A stretch of 64,000 nt of DNA from contig JAADIJ010000092.1 in NCBI GenBank assembly GCA_013151335.1, positions 1 to 64,000 on the forward strand. The letters run 5' to 3'. The notes below the pieces were generated by a model that worked only from the letters and a program-made list of their open reading frames with translations, was not told where the DNA came from and did no database searches. This DNA comes from Alphaproteobacteria bacterium. Its GTDB lineage: Bacteria > Pseudomonadota > Alphaproteobacteria > Rhodobacterales > Rhodobacteraceae. Position numbers and translations under genes: made by a program. The number at the start of each line of letters is the position of its first letter. Within the stretch, counting starts at the first letter, position 1. This document shows positions 26,845 to 37,927 of the stretch, in pieces.

Positions 26845-27537
26845 ATGAAAATCATTTGGTTGGGGCATTCGAGTTTTCGCATTGAAATCGGTGATCAGGT
26901 GTTGCTGGTTGACCCGTGGCTGACCGGAAATCCGATGTTTCCTCAGGATCGGCGGGGCGAGGCCATTGCCGGGGCGATGCATATTTTGGTGTCTCATGGT
27001 CATGGGGATCATTCCGCCGACACAGTTGGTCTCGCGCGCGAGTTGGGCATTCCGGCGGTCGGGATTTACGATTTGATGAACTGGTGGGAGACCAGCGAAA
27101 ATATTTCGGTTGTTGGTTTTAACAAAGGCGGCACGGTTGCGTTGGGGGATGTGAATGTGACTTTGGTGCGCGCGGAACATTCCTCGTCGCTGGAGGGGGT
27201 GAACGGGCCGATCTATGCGGGTAGCGAGGCTGGGTTCATGATCGAGCATGGGGGGCGCACTATTTATTTCTCGGGCGACACTGATGTGATGGCCGATATG
27301 GCGTTTTTTGAGGATTTGCATCATCCCGAAGTGGGGATATTGTCGGCGGGTGGACATTTCACCATGGATATGACCCGTGCGGCCTATGCTGCGGCCAAGT
27401 TTTTCAACTTTAAAACCGTTATTCCCTGTCATTACCGCACGTTTCCATTGTTGGAACAGTCGGCGGAAAAGCTGCAAGCCGCCCTGCCCGGCGTTGATGT
27501 AATCGAGCCTGAGGTTTTGCAGCCGATCACGCTTTAG
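26845..27537 (+). CDS. Metal-dependent hydrolase, UPF0173/UlaG-like MBL fold
   Basis: An MBL-fold protein of 230 residues. The metal motif is SHGHGDHSADT, with later ligands in HSSSLEG and YFSGDTDVM, and a C-terminal VIPCHYRTFP. It belongs to the UPF0173 group, whose substrates are unknown. The ATG follows an AGGAGG site. It ends convergently with tadA with a four-base overlap. Confidence 0.9.
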   Translation: MKIIWLGHSSFRIEIGDQVLLVDPWLTGNPMFPQDRRGEAIAGAMHILVSHGHGDHSADTVGLARELGIPAVGIYDLMNWWETSENISVVGFNKGGTVALGDVNVTLVRAEHSSSLEGVNGPIYAGSEAGFMIEHGGRTIYFSGDTDVMADMAFFEDLHHPEVGILSAGGHFTMDMTRAAYAAAKFFNFKTVIPCHYRTFPLLEQSAEKLQAALPGVDVIEPEVLQPITL

Positions 27538-27989
27538 GCGCGTTTTGGTTGGAAGAACTCGCGCAACAGGCACGCAGATTCGGCTTCGGCGATACCCGGA
27601 TAAATCTCGGGCTTATGGTGGGTTTGCGGGTGGGTAAAAAGCCGCGCGCCTTGCTCTATTGCGCCGGATTTGGGGTCGCTCGCGCCATAATAAAGGCGCT
27701 CGATGCGCGCAAAAGAGATGGCGGCGGCGCACATAGGGCAAGGCTCCAGCGTGACGTAAAGGTCAAATCCGTTCAAGCGCTCGCGTTTTAATGCGCGGCA
27801 GGCTTCGCGGATCACCAGAATTTCCGCATGTGCGGTCGGGTCGTTCAATTGCCGGGTTTGATTGGCAGCACGCGCGACGATTTCGCCGCTTGGGGAGACC
27901 AGAACCGCGCCAACCGGCACCTCTCCTGCAAGAGCGGCGATGCGCGCCTCGCTCAGGGCGCTCTCCATGAAGGTTTTGAAACGGCTCAT
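27534..27989 (-). CDS. tadA: tRNA-specific adenosine deaminase
   Basis: Deaminates A34 to inosine in tRNA-Arg(ACG), needed for wobble decoding. Its 151 residues include the zinc/catalytic motif HAEILVIREA and the second zinc motif PCPMCAAAI. Length and order are normal. It may also be numbered from a slightly upstream start at 27999 in another frame, but that frame is not conserved. It is divergent from rluB. Confidence 0.95.
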   Translation of the reverse strand: MSRFKTFMESALSEARIAALAGEVPVGAVLVSPSGEIVARAANQTRQLNDPTAHAEILVIREACRALKRERLNGFDLYVTLEPCPMCAAAISFARIERLYYGASDPKSGAIEQGARLFTHPQTHHKPEIYPGIAEAESACLLREFFQPKRA

Positions 27990-28071
27990 GGGGTTTCATG
28001 GCCCAAAACGTGCCAGCTTTTCAAGCAATCTTTCCCTTTGCCCCCGCCTCTATTGCCTGTAAGGCGGGGGC

Positions 28072-28917
28072 ATGGAAGCAAGTACCCCCCAAGGCGACCG
28101 GATCGCCAAAGTTTTGGCGCGCGCTGGCGTTGCCTCTCGGCGCGATGCCGAACGGATGATCGCGGCTCGGCGGATCAGCGTTAACGGCGCGATTATTGAC
28201 AGTCCTGCGCTTAATGTTACCGAGCGCGACGTTATTTTGGTTGACGGCAAGCCGCTTGCAAAGCCGGATCAGCCGCGCCTTTGGCGGTATTATAAGCCGA
28301 TCGGGCTGGTGACCACTAACCGTGATGAAAAGGGGCGGCGGACGGTTTTTCAGTCGCTGCCGGAGGATTTGCCGCGCGTGAACAGTGTCGGGCGGCTTGA
28401 TATCAACTCTGAAGGGTTGCTGCTTTTGACCAATGACGGCGAGCTAAAGCGCAAGCTTGAGCTGCCCTCGACCGGATGGGTGCGCAAATATCGGGTGCGG
28501 GTCAATGGCACGCCGACCGACGAGATGCTAGCCCCTTTGCGCAAAGGGATCATCTCTGAGGGGCAGCGATTTCAGGCGATGCAGGTGTCGATTGATCGCC
28601 AGCAAGGGGCTAATGCATGGCTGACGATTGGCCTGCGCGAGGGTAAAAACCGCGAAATTCGCCGGGCGATGGATCAGGTGGGTCTCAAGGTTAACCGCTT
28701 GATCCGGGTCTCTTACGGCCCGTTCCAACTGGGAGATCTCAAACCCGGAGATGTCGAGGAAGTTCGTGCCAAAGCCCTGCGCGATCAGCTTGGCATTGAG
28801 CAGCCCGAAGGCACCGCGCGCAAAAAGCAACCGCAACAAACAAAGACCCAGCGCACACGAAATGCCCGTGCGCTTGATCCGTCTAAACCTCTTCGACGCA
28901 AGCCCCGAAAGCCCTGA
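28072..28917 (+). CDS. rluB: 23S rRNA pseudouridine synthase RluB-like
   Basis: A protein of 281 residues with an N-terminal S4 domain (DRIAKVLARAGVASRRDAERMI) and an RsuA/RluB/E/F catalytic domain with GRLDINSEGLLLLTNDG, which carries the catalytic Asp, and REGKNREIRRAMD. RluB makes pseudouridine 2605 in E. coli 23S rRNA. The C-terminus is a Lys/Arg-rich basic tail. A hairpin (arms at 28903-28914 and 28930-28940) spans its stop codon and may help end both this and the convergent csp message. Confidence 0.92.
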   Translation: MEASTPQGDRIAKVLARAGVASRRDAERMIAARRISVNGAIIDSPALNVTERDVILVDGKPLAKPDQPRLWRYYKPIGLVTTNRDEKGRRTVFQSLPEDLPRVNSVGRLDINSEGLLLLTNDGELKRKLELPSTGWVRKYRVRVNGTPTDEMLAPLRKGIISEGQRFQAMQVSIDRQQGANAWLTIGLREGKNREIRRAMDQVGLKVNRLIRVSYGPFQLGDLKPGDVEEVRAKALRDQLGIEQPEGTARKKQPQQTKTQRTRNARALDPSKPLRRKPRKP

Positions 28918-28949
28918 CCACGAAGGGCCGGGCTTTGGGGAAAACCGGC

Positions 28950-29156
28950 TCAGGAAACCTTCAGGTCGCCCGCGCTTTTTCTTCCGTCGCGACCATCTAT
29001 CAGTTCATATTCCACCGCCTGATTGTCCTCAAGACCGGTCAAACCGGCCTCTTGAACGGCCGTGATATGCACAAACACATCGCCGTCACCCTCTTCGGGT
29101 TGGATAAATCCATAGCCCTTGGCGGAGTTGAACCATTTTACAGTGCCTTTAGCCAT
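28950..29156 (-). CDS. Cold-shock domain protein
   Basis: A protein of 68 residues with an OB-fold cold-shock domain. RNP1 is KGYGFIQPE and RNP2 is VFVHITAVQ. Such proteins bind single-stranded nucleic acid and act as RNA chaperones. The 271-base gap upstream, shared with the divergent terC-like gene, leaves room for a long 5' leader, as is common for cold-shock genes, but no specific structure is identified. Confidence 0.95.
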   Translation of the reverse strand: MAKGTVKWFNSAKGYGFIQPEEGDGDVFVHITAVQEAGLTGLEDNQAVEYELIDGRDGRKSAGDLKVS

Positions 29157-29427
29157 TTCAGACTATCCCCCAGTATGAGCGGGCACGATTTTGCACCCGC
29201 TTTCAACGTCGTCGCGTGCCACACGAGCAGGGGCAAAAGCCAAAGCGGTAGTGTTGGTCATCGTAACTTCGCAACCTGAACTCTAGCGCAAAAATAAAAA
29301 AACTCAAACACTCTGACGATGACGGGTCATCAACTGGGAGTTATCTCGCGCTTTACCATCCCTTGCGACCATATTTTTGCCACGGTAAGCTGTGGCCCTC
29401 AGGCGCTGGATTAACAGGATATTAAAT

Positions 29428-30243
29428 ATGGCTGACTTGCTGACAATTACCAATTTCAGCAATTTGCTGGTGCTGATTTTCTTACAGGCGGTGCTGGGGT
29501 TTGATAACCTGCTTTACGTCTCGATAGAGAGCCAGCGCGCGCCGGAACAAAGCCAGCATCGGGTGCGGTTTTGGGGCATCATAATTGCCGTGGCGCTGCG
29601 TATCGTCCTGCTGTTTGTCATGTTCAAGCTGATCGAAACCCTGAAAACGCCGTTTTTCATTTTTGACTGGGCCGGGATCATTGAGGGGGGCGTAAATTTC
29701 TCCTCCGTGGTTTTCCTGCTCGGCGGCGGGTTTCTCATGTATACGGCCGTGCGGGAAATTTCACACTTGCTGATGATCGAGGAACTCGGGGCCGATAACG
29801 TCAACCAGAAAAAGGATTCCGCCGCGCGAGTAATCACCATGATCGTGCTGATGAACCTCGTGTTTAGTTTTGATTCGATCCTCTCGGCCATTGCCATCAC
29901 CAAGGTTTTCACCATTCAGGCCATCGCGATTGTGATCTCGGGGATTGCCATGCTGGCGCTGGCCGACGGGGTGACGGCGTTTTTGAAGAAAAACCGTATG
30001 TATGAGGTGTTGGGCCTGTTCATTCTGCTGATCGTCGGGGTGGTTTTGTTGGGCGAGGCCGGAACCGCCGCCGCCCATGCCATGCAGCAAGATGATTTGC
30101 AAATCCGGATATTCGGTCATGCGCTGGAGCCGATATCAAAATCGACCTTCTACTTCTCGGTGATCGTGCTGGTTTTGGTTGAAGTTATCCAGACCGGATA
30201 TCAGCGAAAGCTGGCGGCCCAGCGGGCAGATAAGGAACAGTAA
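29428..30243 (+). CDS. TerC family integral membrane protein
   Basis: A polytopic membrane protein of 271 residues with about seven to eight spans. TerC signatures include the acidic intramembrane VLGFDNLLYVS and VFSFDSILSAIAITK. Family members are linked to tellurite resistance and to metal (Mn2+) export. I use the ATG at 29428, with AGGA upstream, rather than 29392. No ter operon is nearby, so a metal-homeostasis role is more likely than tellurite resistance. Confidence 0.88.
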   Translation: MADLLTITNFSNLLVLIFLQAVLGFDNLLYVSIESQRAPEQSQHRVRFWGIIIAVALRIVLLFVMFKLIETLKTPFFIFDWAGIIEGGVNFSSVVFLLGGGFLMYTAVREISHLLMIEELGADNVNQKKDSAARVITMIVLMNLVFSFDSILSAIAITKVFTIQAIAIVISGIAMLALADGVTAFLKKNRMYEVLGLFILLIVGVVLLGEAGTAAAHAMQQDDLQIRIFGHALEPISKSTFYFSVIVLVLVEVIQTGYQRKLAAQRADKEQ

Positions 30244-30379
30244 TAGGGCGGAGTCTTTGACATTTGCACGATAAAAGCGGCAAATACCGATTAGATTACG
30301 TTTATGCACTGGCGGGCCAATCGTCCTGTGAAACTGCAACCGGCGCAAGTATCGCCAATATTGAGAAATATGCGACTTG

Positions 30380-31324
30380 ATGCCTGACCCGCTGCCCCAT
30401 CCCCCAAACCGCTGGCCGAGCGCGCTGACATTTGCGTCGCTCGCCCTGCTGGCGGCCTGCGCGCAAAACCCCAACCTGTCCAAACCCGCGCAAGAAATTG
30501 TCGGTCCAACACGCTCGCTCGAGAGTTTGCGGCTGGAAAAATACTATGCCAGCACGCAAGCACGATTGTTGGCGCAGGGTCTGTTGCGCACCGATGGCGG
30601 GGGGCCTGATACGCCTTTCTCGGCGGCAACGCTGGTTCGTGACTTTGAAAAAGTCGCGCTGTTTGACGAATATGCTCTGCTAAACGGTCGTTTTGTCGCC
30701 AAGCAAACCCCGAGCGCTCTGCGCCGTTGGCAGCAACCTGTGCGGATTGGCATGCTGTTTGACGACCTCATCCCCGAAGAGAAGCGCGTAAAAGATCGCG
30801 CCAATGTGGTCGCTTATGCCAAGCGTCTGGCCAGGCTTACTGGCGTGGATATTCGTGTCACCGACAAGAACCCGAACTTCAACGTGCTGTTTTTATACCG
30901 CGACCGGCAAAAAACCATCGGCCCCGAGCTCATAAAACGTGTGCCCCGCATTGACCCGGTTGTCATAAGGGAAATCGCCAACTCACCGCGCAATACGTTT
31001 TGCGTCGCTTACGCGTTTTCCGACAAATACGGCTCCACTGCTTATTCCTCGGCAATTATTTTGATCAAGGCCGAACATTCCGACCTGATGACGCTTTCGT
31101 GTATTCACGAGGAATTGGCCCAAGCAATGGGCCTTGCAAATGACAGCCCGGATGCTCGGCCTTCGATCTTTAACGATGACGAGGAATTCGCGCTTTTGAC
31201 CCGCCATGACGAGCTGCTGCTGCGGATGCTTTATGATCCGCGCCTGAAACTCGGCATGTCAAATCAGGCGATCCGCGCGATTTTGCCAACCATTGCGCGC
31301 GATGTGCTGAAGGGAAACACCTGA
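30380..31324 (+). CDS. DUF2927 domain lipoprotein
   Basis: A 314-residue protein with an N-terminal signal and lipobox (LALLAAC, Cys near residue 27), so it is a predicted lipoprotein. The rest matches the DUF2927 family known from Rhodobacteraceae: [11 protein letters not shown]-type segment, FNVLFLYRD and a C-terminal [23 protein letters not shown]. The HEELAQ motif resembles a metalloprotease helix (HExx) without the second His, so peptidase activity is speculative. It precedes uvrB on the same strand. Confidence 0.75.
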   Translation: MPDPLPHPPNRWPSALTFASLALLAACAQNPNLSKPAQEIVGPTRSLESLRLEKYYASTQARLLAQGLLRTDGGGPDTPFSAATLVRDFEKVALFDEYALLNGRFVAKQTPSALRRWQQPVRIGMLFDDLIPEEKRVKDRANVVAYAKRLARLTGVDIRVTDKNPNFNVLFLYRDRQKTIGPELIKRVPRIDPVVIREIANSPRNTFCVAYAFSDKYGSTAYSSAIILIKAEHSDLMTLSCIHEELAQAMGLANDSPDARPSIFNDDEEFALLTRHDELLLRMLYDPRLKLGMSNQAIRAILPTIARDVLKGNT

Positions 31325-31436
31325 AGAAACGGTGACAGCGCCATGCTTTGTTCCGCCTCTCGCGCGTGCCTTTGAAGACTGGCCCTTGAATAAGAACAAA
31401 AAGGGATCAATCTTAAGGCCAGCAAAGGAATCACCG

Positions 31437-33614
<2,178 letters not shown>

Positions 33615-33695
33615 CGCATAAAATCGCAGGGCTTGCGTCTAATCAACTGAGGGGTATTATCGCGGGATAAGAGTTCTCATTTTCGGCGATTTAAT

Positions 33696-34154
33696 ATGGA
33701 TATGACTGGTGAATATCGCATTGCCGCGACGCGCGATGTGGTTTGGCAGGCGTTAAATGACGCGGAAGTCCTGAAAGCCTGCATTCCCGGATGTGAAGCG
33801 CTTGAGTGGACCTCCGAGACCACGCTGAGCGCGCGGGTTGTGCAGAAAATCGGCCCCGTGAAGGTCAAGTTCAACGGCGAGGTCGAGCTTGTAAACATCA
33901 ACGCGCCGCAGAGCTATACCATTCAGGGCGAGGGCAAAGGCGGTGTCGCCGGGTTTGCCAAAGGCGGGGCCGACGTGGTTTTAACCAAAGATGGCGACGA
34001 GACCATTCTGTCGTTCGCAGCTAAGGCGCAGGTTGGTGGCAAGATCGCGCAATTGGGCAGCCGCCTGATTGACTCGACGGCCAAAAAACTCGCCAACAAA
34101 TTTTTTAGCAATTTTCACGAGTATTTGAGCGATGACGCCCCCGCGGGGGATTAA
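33696..34154 (+). CDS. coxG: CoxG-like SRPBCC protein (CO dehydrogenase subunit G family)
   Basis: A 152-residue protein with an SRPBCC fold. The CoxG-like start YRIAATRDVVWQALNDAEVLKACIPGCEALEW and the glycine-rich middle (GEGKGGVAGFAKGGADVVL) fit the family. In Oligotropha the CoxG protein helps to anchor CO dehydrogenase to the membrane. It is the first gene of a cluster G-S-L-M, 51 bases before coxS. Role here inferred. Confidence 0.88.
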   Translation: MDMTGEYRIAATRDVVWQALNDAEVLKACIPGCEALEWTSETTLSARVVQKIGPVKVKFNGEVELVNINAPQSYTIQGEGKGGVAGFAKGGADVVLTKDGDETILSFAAKAQVGGKIAQLGSRLIDSTAKKLANKFFSNFHEYLSDDAPAGD

Positions 34155-34205
34155 GACTGACAATAAGGGAAAGCCGGGGAAACCCTGCATGTCTGGGAGG
34201 ACCAA

Positions 34206-34676
34206 ATGACAAGTATCAAGATGACAGTAAACGGGAAATCCGTGGAAAAAGAGGTGGCGGATCAAACTCTGCTGTCGGAATTTTTGCGTGAAAACCTGCG
34301 CCTGACCGGCACCCATGTGGGCTGTGACACCAGCCAATGCGGCGCTTGCACGGTGCATGTGAACGGCAAATCGGTGAAATCCTGCACCACGCTGGCGGTG
34401 TCGCTTGACGGGGCCGAAGTGACCACCATCGAGGGCGTTGCCAATGGCGAGTTGCACCCGATGCAGGTCGCTTTCAACGACAATCACGGCCTGCAATGCG
34501 GGTTTTGCACGCCGGGCATGATCATGAGCGGAATTGACATGGTGAACCGCTATAAGGCCTCGGGGCAAGAGCTGACGTCGGACGCGATCCGCCACGAGCT
34601 TGAGGGCAATATTTGCCGCTGCACCGGTTATCATAACATCGTGAAATCCATTCAGGACGCAGCCGCCAAAATGTGA
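34206..34676 (+). CDS. coxS: Molybdenum hydroxylase small subunit, 2x[2Fe-2S] (CoxS-like)
   Basis: An iron-sulfur subunit of 156 residues. The N-terminal plant-type cluster ([21 protein letters not shown]) and the C-terminal cluster (CGFCTPGM and CRCTGY) are both complete. It passes electrons from the Mo-centre in CoxL to FAD in CoxM. It has a GGAGG-type ribosome-binding site and lies 24 bases before coxL. Confidence 0.95.
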   Translation: MTSIKMTVNGKSVEKEVADQTLLSEFLRENLRLTGTHVGCDTSQCGACTVHVNGKSVKSCTTLAVSLDGAEVTTIEGVANGELHPMQVAFNDNHGLQCGFCTPGMIMSGIDMVNRYKASGQELTSDAIRHELEGNICRCTGYHNIVKSIQDAAAKM

Positions 34677-34700
34677 GCGGCACCAAGGGAGGAACAAAAA

Positions 34701-37064
34701 ATGAGTGAACAAGGTATAGGTGCCCGCGTCAAACGCAAGGAAGACAAGCGTTTCACGACCGGCAAAGGAAAATACACCGATGATGTGCGTCATGAAAATC
34801 AGGCCTATGCGGCCTTCGTGCGCAGCCCTTACGCGCATGCAAATGTAAACGGGATCGACGCCAGCGAGGCCGAGGCCATGGACGGGGTGATCGCGGTTCT
34901 CAATGGTGCGCAACTGACCGGCGATGAGATTGGCAATATTATTTGTGGCTGGGCTGTGAACTCCAAAGATGGCAGCCCGATGAATATGGGCGCGTGGTCG
35001 GCTCTGGCCACCAGCAAGGTGCGCTATCTTGGTGATGCGGTCGCGGTGGTGATCGCGGAGACCCAAGCGCTGGCACGCCAAGCTGCCGAAGCGGTGTTGG
35101 TTGATTACGAGGTGCTGCCCGCCGTGGTTTCGGCGGTTAAAGCGCTGAAAAGCGATGCGCCGCAATTGCATGACAACGCACCCGGCAACCTGATTTTCGA
35201 TTGGGAGATCGGCGAGGAGGCGGCGACGGACGCGGCACTGGCCGGAGCGGCCCACATCACCGAAATGAAGATCGTCAACAACCGTTTGGCCCCAAATCCG
35301 ATGGAGCCGCGCAGCGCCGTTGCCACCTATGACGAGGCCGAAGAGCATTACACGCTTTACACCACCAGCCAAAATCCCCATGTGGCACGGCTGATCCTGT
35401 CGGCGTTTTACAACGTGGCACCAGAGCATAAATTGCGGGTGATCGCGCCGGATGTTGGCGGTGGTTTCGGGGCCAAAATCTATGTCTACCCCGAAGAGAT
35501 CGTCTGCCTCTGGGCCTCGATGAAGACCAACCGCTCGGTCAAATGGACCTCTGATCGCTCCGAAGCATTTGTGACCGATGCCCATGGGCGCGATCATGTC
35601 TCAACCGCCAGAATGGGCTTTGACGAAAACAACAAGATCGTCGGCTTTAAGGTTGATACGGTCGCCAATCTCGGCGCTTATATGTCGCTGTTTTCCAGCG
35701 CTGTTCCGACCTATCTTTACGCGACTTTGCTGAGTGGTCAGTATAATATCGCCAACATCCACTGCAATGTGCGCACGGTTTACACCAACACGGTGCCGGT
35801 CGATGCGTATCGCGGCGCGGGGCGACCCGAGGCGTGCTATCTGGTTGAAAGGATGATGGAAACCGCTGCGCGCGAGCTTGGGGTCGATCCGAGCGAGCTG
35901 CGTCGTGGCAACTTTATCGGCGAGTTTCCCCATCAAACGCCGGTCATCATGGCCTATGATGCGGGCGATTTTGCGGGCAATCTGGACCAGTCAAAAGAGG
36001 CCGCCGATGTGGCCGGATTTGCCGCTCGCAAGGCGGCGTCGGTTGCCAATGGCAAGCTGCGTGGTCTTGGCTATTCTTGCTATATCGAGGCTTGCGGGAT
36101 TGCGCCTTCGGCAGCGGTTGGCTCGCTCGGGGCCGGTGTTGGCCTTTGGGAAAGTGCCGAGGTTCGGGTCAATCCCGTCGGCACAATCGAAGTTCTGACC
36201 GGCAGTCACAGCCACGGTCAGGGGCATGAAACCACGTTTGCGCAGGTGGTTGCCGATCGCTTTGATCTGCCAATTGAAAATATCCAGATCGTGCATGGCG
36301 ATACTGACAAGGTGCAGTTTGGCATGGGCACCTATGGCTCGCGTTCAGCGGCGGTTGGTCTGTCGGCTATCGTCAAGGCCATGGACAAGGTCGAAGCCAA
36401 AGTGAAAAAGATCGCGGCGCATATTCTGGAGGCCAGCGAAGAGGATATCGTCATCGAGGGCGGGCAGGTCAAAGTTGCCGGAACCGACAAGGCGATGGGC
36501 TGGCACGAGGTCGGGCTGACCGCTTATATGGCGCATAATCTGCCCGAAGGGATGGAGCCCGGTCTGAAGGAGGGGGCGTTTTACGATCCTGTCAACTTCA
36601 CCTTCCCGGCTGGCACCTATATTTGCGAGGTCGAAGTTGACCCTGAAACCGGTGTTACTACCATCGAGCGTTTCACTGCCGTTGACGATTTTGGCACCAT
36701 CATTAACCCGATGATCGTTGAAGGCCAGGTTCACGGCGGGCTGGCCCAAGGGATCGGTCAGGCCATGTTGGAGGGGGTCGTTTACGATGATGACGGGCAA
36801 CTTCTGACCGGCTCTTACATGGATTACACCATGCCGCGCGCCGATGATTTGCCGTTTTACAAAGTTCTGCATAACTCGACGGTGTGTCCGAATAATCCGC
36901 TGGGCATCAAGGGCTGTGGCGAGGCCGGAGCGATTGGAGCGCCGCCTGCGGTGATCAACGCCATCACCGACGCTATTGGCAATAATGATTTGGCAATGCC
37001 GGCGACCCCGCAAAATGTCTGGGCCGCCATTCAGGCGTCTGGCAAATCCATCGCAGTACAATAA
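34701..37064 (+). CDS. coxL: Form II CO-dehydrogenase-like large (Mo) subunit
   Basis: The molybdopterin-binding subunit of 787 residues. Motifs typical of the xanthine oxidase family are visible, such as GGGFGAKIYVYPEE and the C-terminal GIKGCGEAGAIGAPPAV with the catalytic Glu. The active-site loop at residues 369-375 reads AYRGAGR, which marks form II; true form I CO dehydrogenase has AYXCSFR. Form II enzymes are common in roseobacters and their physiological substrate is not settled, so CO oxidation should not be assumed. Confidence 0.93.
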   Translation: MSEQGIGARVKRKEDKRFTTGKGKYTDDVRHENQAYAAFVRSPYAHANVNGIDASEAEAMDGVIAVLNGAQLTGDEIGNIICGWAVNSKDGSPMNMGAWSALATSKVRYLGDAVAVVIAETQALARQAAEAVLVDYEVLPAVVSAVKALKSDAPQLHDNAPGNLIFDWEIGEEAATDAALAGAAHITEMKIVNNRLAPNPMEPRSAVATYDEAEEHYTLYTTSQNPHVARLILSAFYNVAPEHKLRVIAPDVGGGFGAKIYVYPEEIVCLWASMKTNRSVKWTSDRSEAFVTDAHGRDHVSTARMGFDENNKIVGFKVDTVANLGAYMSLFSSAVPTYLYATLLSGQYNIANIHCNVRTVYTNTVPVDAYRGAGRPEACYLVERMMETAARELGVDPSELRRGNFIGEFPHQTPVIMAYDAGDFAGNLDQSKEAADVAGFAARKAASVANGKLRGLGYSCYIEACGIAPSAAVGSLGAGVGLWESAEVRVNPVGTIEVLTGSHSHGQGHETTFAQVVADRFDLPIENIQIVHGDTDKVQFGMGTYGSRSAAVGLSAIVKAMDKVEAKVKKIAAHILEASEEDIVIEGGQVKVAGTDKAMGWHEVGLTAYMAHNLPEGMEPGLKEGAFYDPVNFTFPAGTYICEVEVDPETGVTTIERFTAVDDFGTIINPMIVEGQVHGGLAQGIGQAMLEGVVYDDDGQLLTGSYMDYTMPRADDLPFYKVLHNSTVCPNNPLGIKGCGEAGAIGAPPAVINAITDAIGNNDLAMPATPQNVWAAIQASGKSIAVQ

Positions 37065-37077
37065 GGGAGGAAAGATC

Positions 37078-37872
37078 ATGTATTCAACAACTTATCATAA
37101 ACCTGCATCGATTGAAGACGCGATTGCCGCCCTTAATGGCGGCGAGGACACGAAAATTCTGGCCGGAGGGCAGACCCTGATTGCCACGATGAAACAGCAT
37201 CTCGCCGCCCCGAGCGATCTGGTGGATATCCGCGCGATTGGCGGCATGTCCGGCATCTCAGCGGCGGGCGGAGCGTTAACCATTGGTGCCGCAACCACCC
37301 ATGCCGAGGTCGCGAGCAGTGCCGAGGTGAAGAGCCTTTGTTCGGCCCTTTGTGATCTGGCGGGCGGAATCGGCGATCCTGCCGTGCGCCATCAGGGGAC
37401 CATTGGCGGCTCGCTCGCCAATAACGATCCGGCTGCCGATTATCCGGCGGCGATACTGGCCTTGGGGGCGACCATCAAGACCAACACGCGCGAGATCGCG
37501 GCGCTGGATTTCTTTGATGGTTTGTTCACAACTGCGCTTGAGGAAAACGAGATCATCGTCTCGATCAGCATTCCCGTCCCGCAAAAGGCAGCTTACGCGA
37601 AATTCCCGCAACCGGCCTCGCGATTCGCGCTGGTCGGGGTGTTTGTGGCACAAACCGATGATGGCGTTCGCGTGGCCGTAACTGGTGCTGGCGAAGACGG
37701 GGTTTATCGCCATCAAGGTCTGGAGGAAGCACTTGGTTCAAATTGGTCCGCAAGTGCTGCCGCTGGCGTTCCCATATCGCCAGATGGCTTGATGTCGGAC
37801 CTTCACGGCACCGCCGCTTACCGCGCCAACCTCATCGGTGTGATGGCAAAACGTGCGGTTGCCGCGACCTAA
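37078..37872 (+). CDS. coxM: Molybdenum hydroxylase FAD subunit (CoxM-like)
   Basis: The FAD-binding medium subunit of 264 residues. The two FAD motifs are AGGQTLIATMKQHL near residue 32 and TIGGSLANNDPAADYPA near 110. I chose the ATG at 37078, preceded by GGGAGGAAAG; the open frame upstream overlaps coxL. A strong terminator follows 8 bases after the stop, so the cluster ends here, with no cox maturation genes. Confidence 0.94.
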   Translation: MYSTTYHKPASIEDAIAALNGGEDTKILAGGQTLIATMKQHLAAPSDLVDIRAIGGMSGISAAGGALTIGAATTHAEVASSAEVKSLCSALCDLAGGIGDPAVRHQGTIGGSLANNDPAADYPAAILALGATIKTNTREIAALDFFDGLFTTALEENEIIVSISIPVPQKAAYAKFPQPASRFALVGVFVAQTDDGVRVAVTGAGEDGVYRHQGLEEALGSNWSASAAAGVPISPDGLMSDLHGTAAYRANLIGVMAKRAVAAT

Positions 37873-37880
37873 TTACTCTT

Positions 37881-37917
37881 GTCAGACCTGCCATCAACGG
37901 GCGGGTCTGACAGTTTT
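37881..37917 (+). terminator. Rho-independent terminator of the cox cluster
   Basis: Twelve-base arms (GTCAGACCTGCC and GGCGGGTCTGAC, one non-Watson-Crick pair) with a seven-base loop are followed by AG and four T residues, just after coxM. Confidence 0.85.
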
Positions 37918-37927
37918 CGATTTTGGC

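Noticed and set aside
29157-29427. Structured cold-shock leader or thermosensor upstream of the csp gene
   Set aside because: The gap is long enough but no specific hairpin or cold-box could be supported by reading.
31325-31436. LexA/SOS box upstream of uvrB
   Set aside because: No GTTC-N7-GTTC pair was found.
33981-35597. A 538-residue minus-strand open frame
   Set aside because: It is antisense to coxG, coxS and coxL, which are clearly real by motif; the antisense product resembles no family and is rich in His/Arg as expected of a shadow.
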